DNA of 49,496 nucleotides from positions 1-49,496 of the IMG/VR virus record IMGVR_UViG_3300048625_000063. One strand, 5' to 3'. Position numbers and translations under genes: made by a program. Below the pieces are notes generated by a model, which saw nothing but the letters and a program-made list of their open reading frames with translations, ran no database searches and was not told the origin of the DNA. This document shows, one piece after another, positions 49,202 through 49,496 of this stretch (its first letter is position 1; each line of letters starts with the position of its first letter). This DNA is from a virus.

Positions 49202-49495
49202 TTACTTTGGCATAATGCTGTCGGCATACTCCCGTAGGTGAGTAGGCTTTACGCCACGGAGTGGGGTAATACGAAACTCGTCTTCGGTTCTGTCTAGCAC
49301 ATTGGCAACATGAGTTAGCAACTCTGCCACTCTGTCGTGGCACTCGGCACACCAGCAAAAAATCTGTGGCTTGTTGCTGTCGCTTGCGAAACAAACATTA
49401 CCCATGCTAAAGTCATAGGCTAGATACTCTAGGGCTTTTGCCACCGATAGGGCTTTCTGTGCCTTTTCGATTTTTGCCTCTAGTTGCTTAGCGGT
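49202..49495 (-). CDS. hypothetical protein, partial at window edge
   Basis: The frame is open from 49495 to the stop at 49202; GTG 49444 is the only standard start seen but has no ribosome site. Upstream codons read as a coiled coil (KQLEAKIEKAQKALSVAKAL), in keeping with real protein, so the start probably lies beyond the edge. An ATC after AGAGGCAAAA is a more speculative alternative. The C-terminal part has CWCAECHDRV, perhaps a zinc site. Confidence 0.55.
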   Translation of the reverse strand, partial: TAKQLEAKIEKAQKALSVAKALEYLAYDFSMGNVCFASDSNKPQIFCWCAECHDRVAELLTHVANVLDRTEDEFRITPLRGVKPTHLREYADSIMPK

Positions 49496-49496
49496 T

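Noticed and set aside
31060-49496. Lysogeny module (integrase, repressor, attP)
   Set aside because: No tyrosine or serine recombinase motif, no cI-like repressor and no att-like repeat seen. The HTH proteins at 35167 and 43456 lack repressor-type partner domains.

Overview
This window looks like most of the genome of a tailed phage with a long non-contractile tail (siphovirus type) that infects an actinobacterium. The host assignment rests on a WhiB-family Fe-S protein, ThyX, a cobalamin-dependent (class II) ribonucleotide reductase and several promoters placed so close to start codons that the messages would be leaderless, a habit common in Actinobacteria. By eye the base composition is moderately AT-rich, so a low-GC (for example freshwater) actinobacterium is a reasonable but unproven guess. 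I see no integrase, excisionase or repressor gene, so a lytic lifestyle is likely.

Layout. Positions 535-30996 read on the plus strand and hold packaging, head, tail and lysis genes. Positions 31060-49496 read on the minus strand and hold nucleotide metabolism, replication, regulatory and many small early-type genes. The arms converge on a bidirectional terminator at 31022-31053. A minus-strand gene at 11-175 sits left of the first plus-strand gene, so the left edge is a divergent point and the contig may be circular or circularly permuted.

Left arm. Two small genes, small and large terminase, portal, capsid protease with a scaffold-like C-terminus and a likely internal scaffold start, decoration protein, major capsid protein. 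Then comes an unusual interruption of about 10 kb: a tiny lysine-rich protein bracketed by terminators, class II RNR, a candidate small RNA, a collagen-like fibre, a BspA/DUF285 repeat adhesin with a PKD-like segment, another fibre, a glycine-rich adhesin and small tail-associated proteins. The head-tail connectors, tail terminator, tail tube, tail chaperones (with a T TTT TTA -1 frameshift site), a 1659-residue tape measure, distal tail proteins, a lectin-like tail protein, an M23 endolysin and one or two holin-like membrane proteins follow.

Right arm. Thioredoxin, ThyX, a DUF1599-like protein, dUTPase, a HAD-like protein, zinc ribbons, a DEDDy exonuclease, a RuvC-like resolvase, an HTH protein, a PrimPol-like primase/helicase, tRNA-Asn plus a degenerate tRNA-like element, a DUF669-like ssDNA-binding protein, a Sak4-like ATPase, a Cas4/RecB-like nuclease, a WhiB protein, an SNF2-type helicase, two HNH-type endonucleases and about twenty small coupled genes. 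No DNA polymerase is recognisable, so replication probably uses the host enzyme with phage primase/helicase and recombination proteins. RNR, ThyX, dUTPase and thioredoxin together supply dNTPs.

The most interesting signals are: an in-frame zinc-ribbon extension on WhiB that can only start at a non-standard ATC codon and repeats a module of the nearby HNH enzyme; a predicted short RNA presenting an anti-Shine-Dalgarno loop; a series of leaderless-type promoters in the virion arm contrasted with TTGACA-17-TATAAT promoters in the early arm; and the adhesin cassette between capsid and connector genes.
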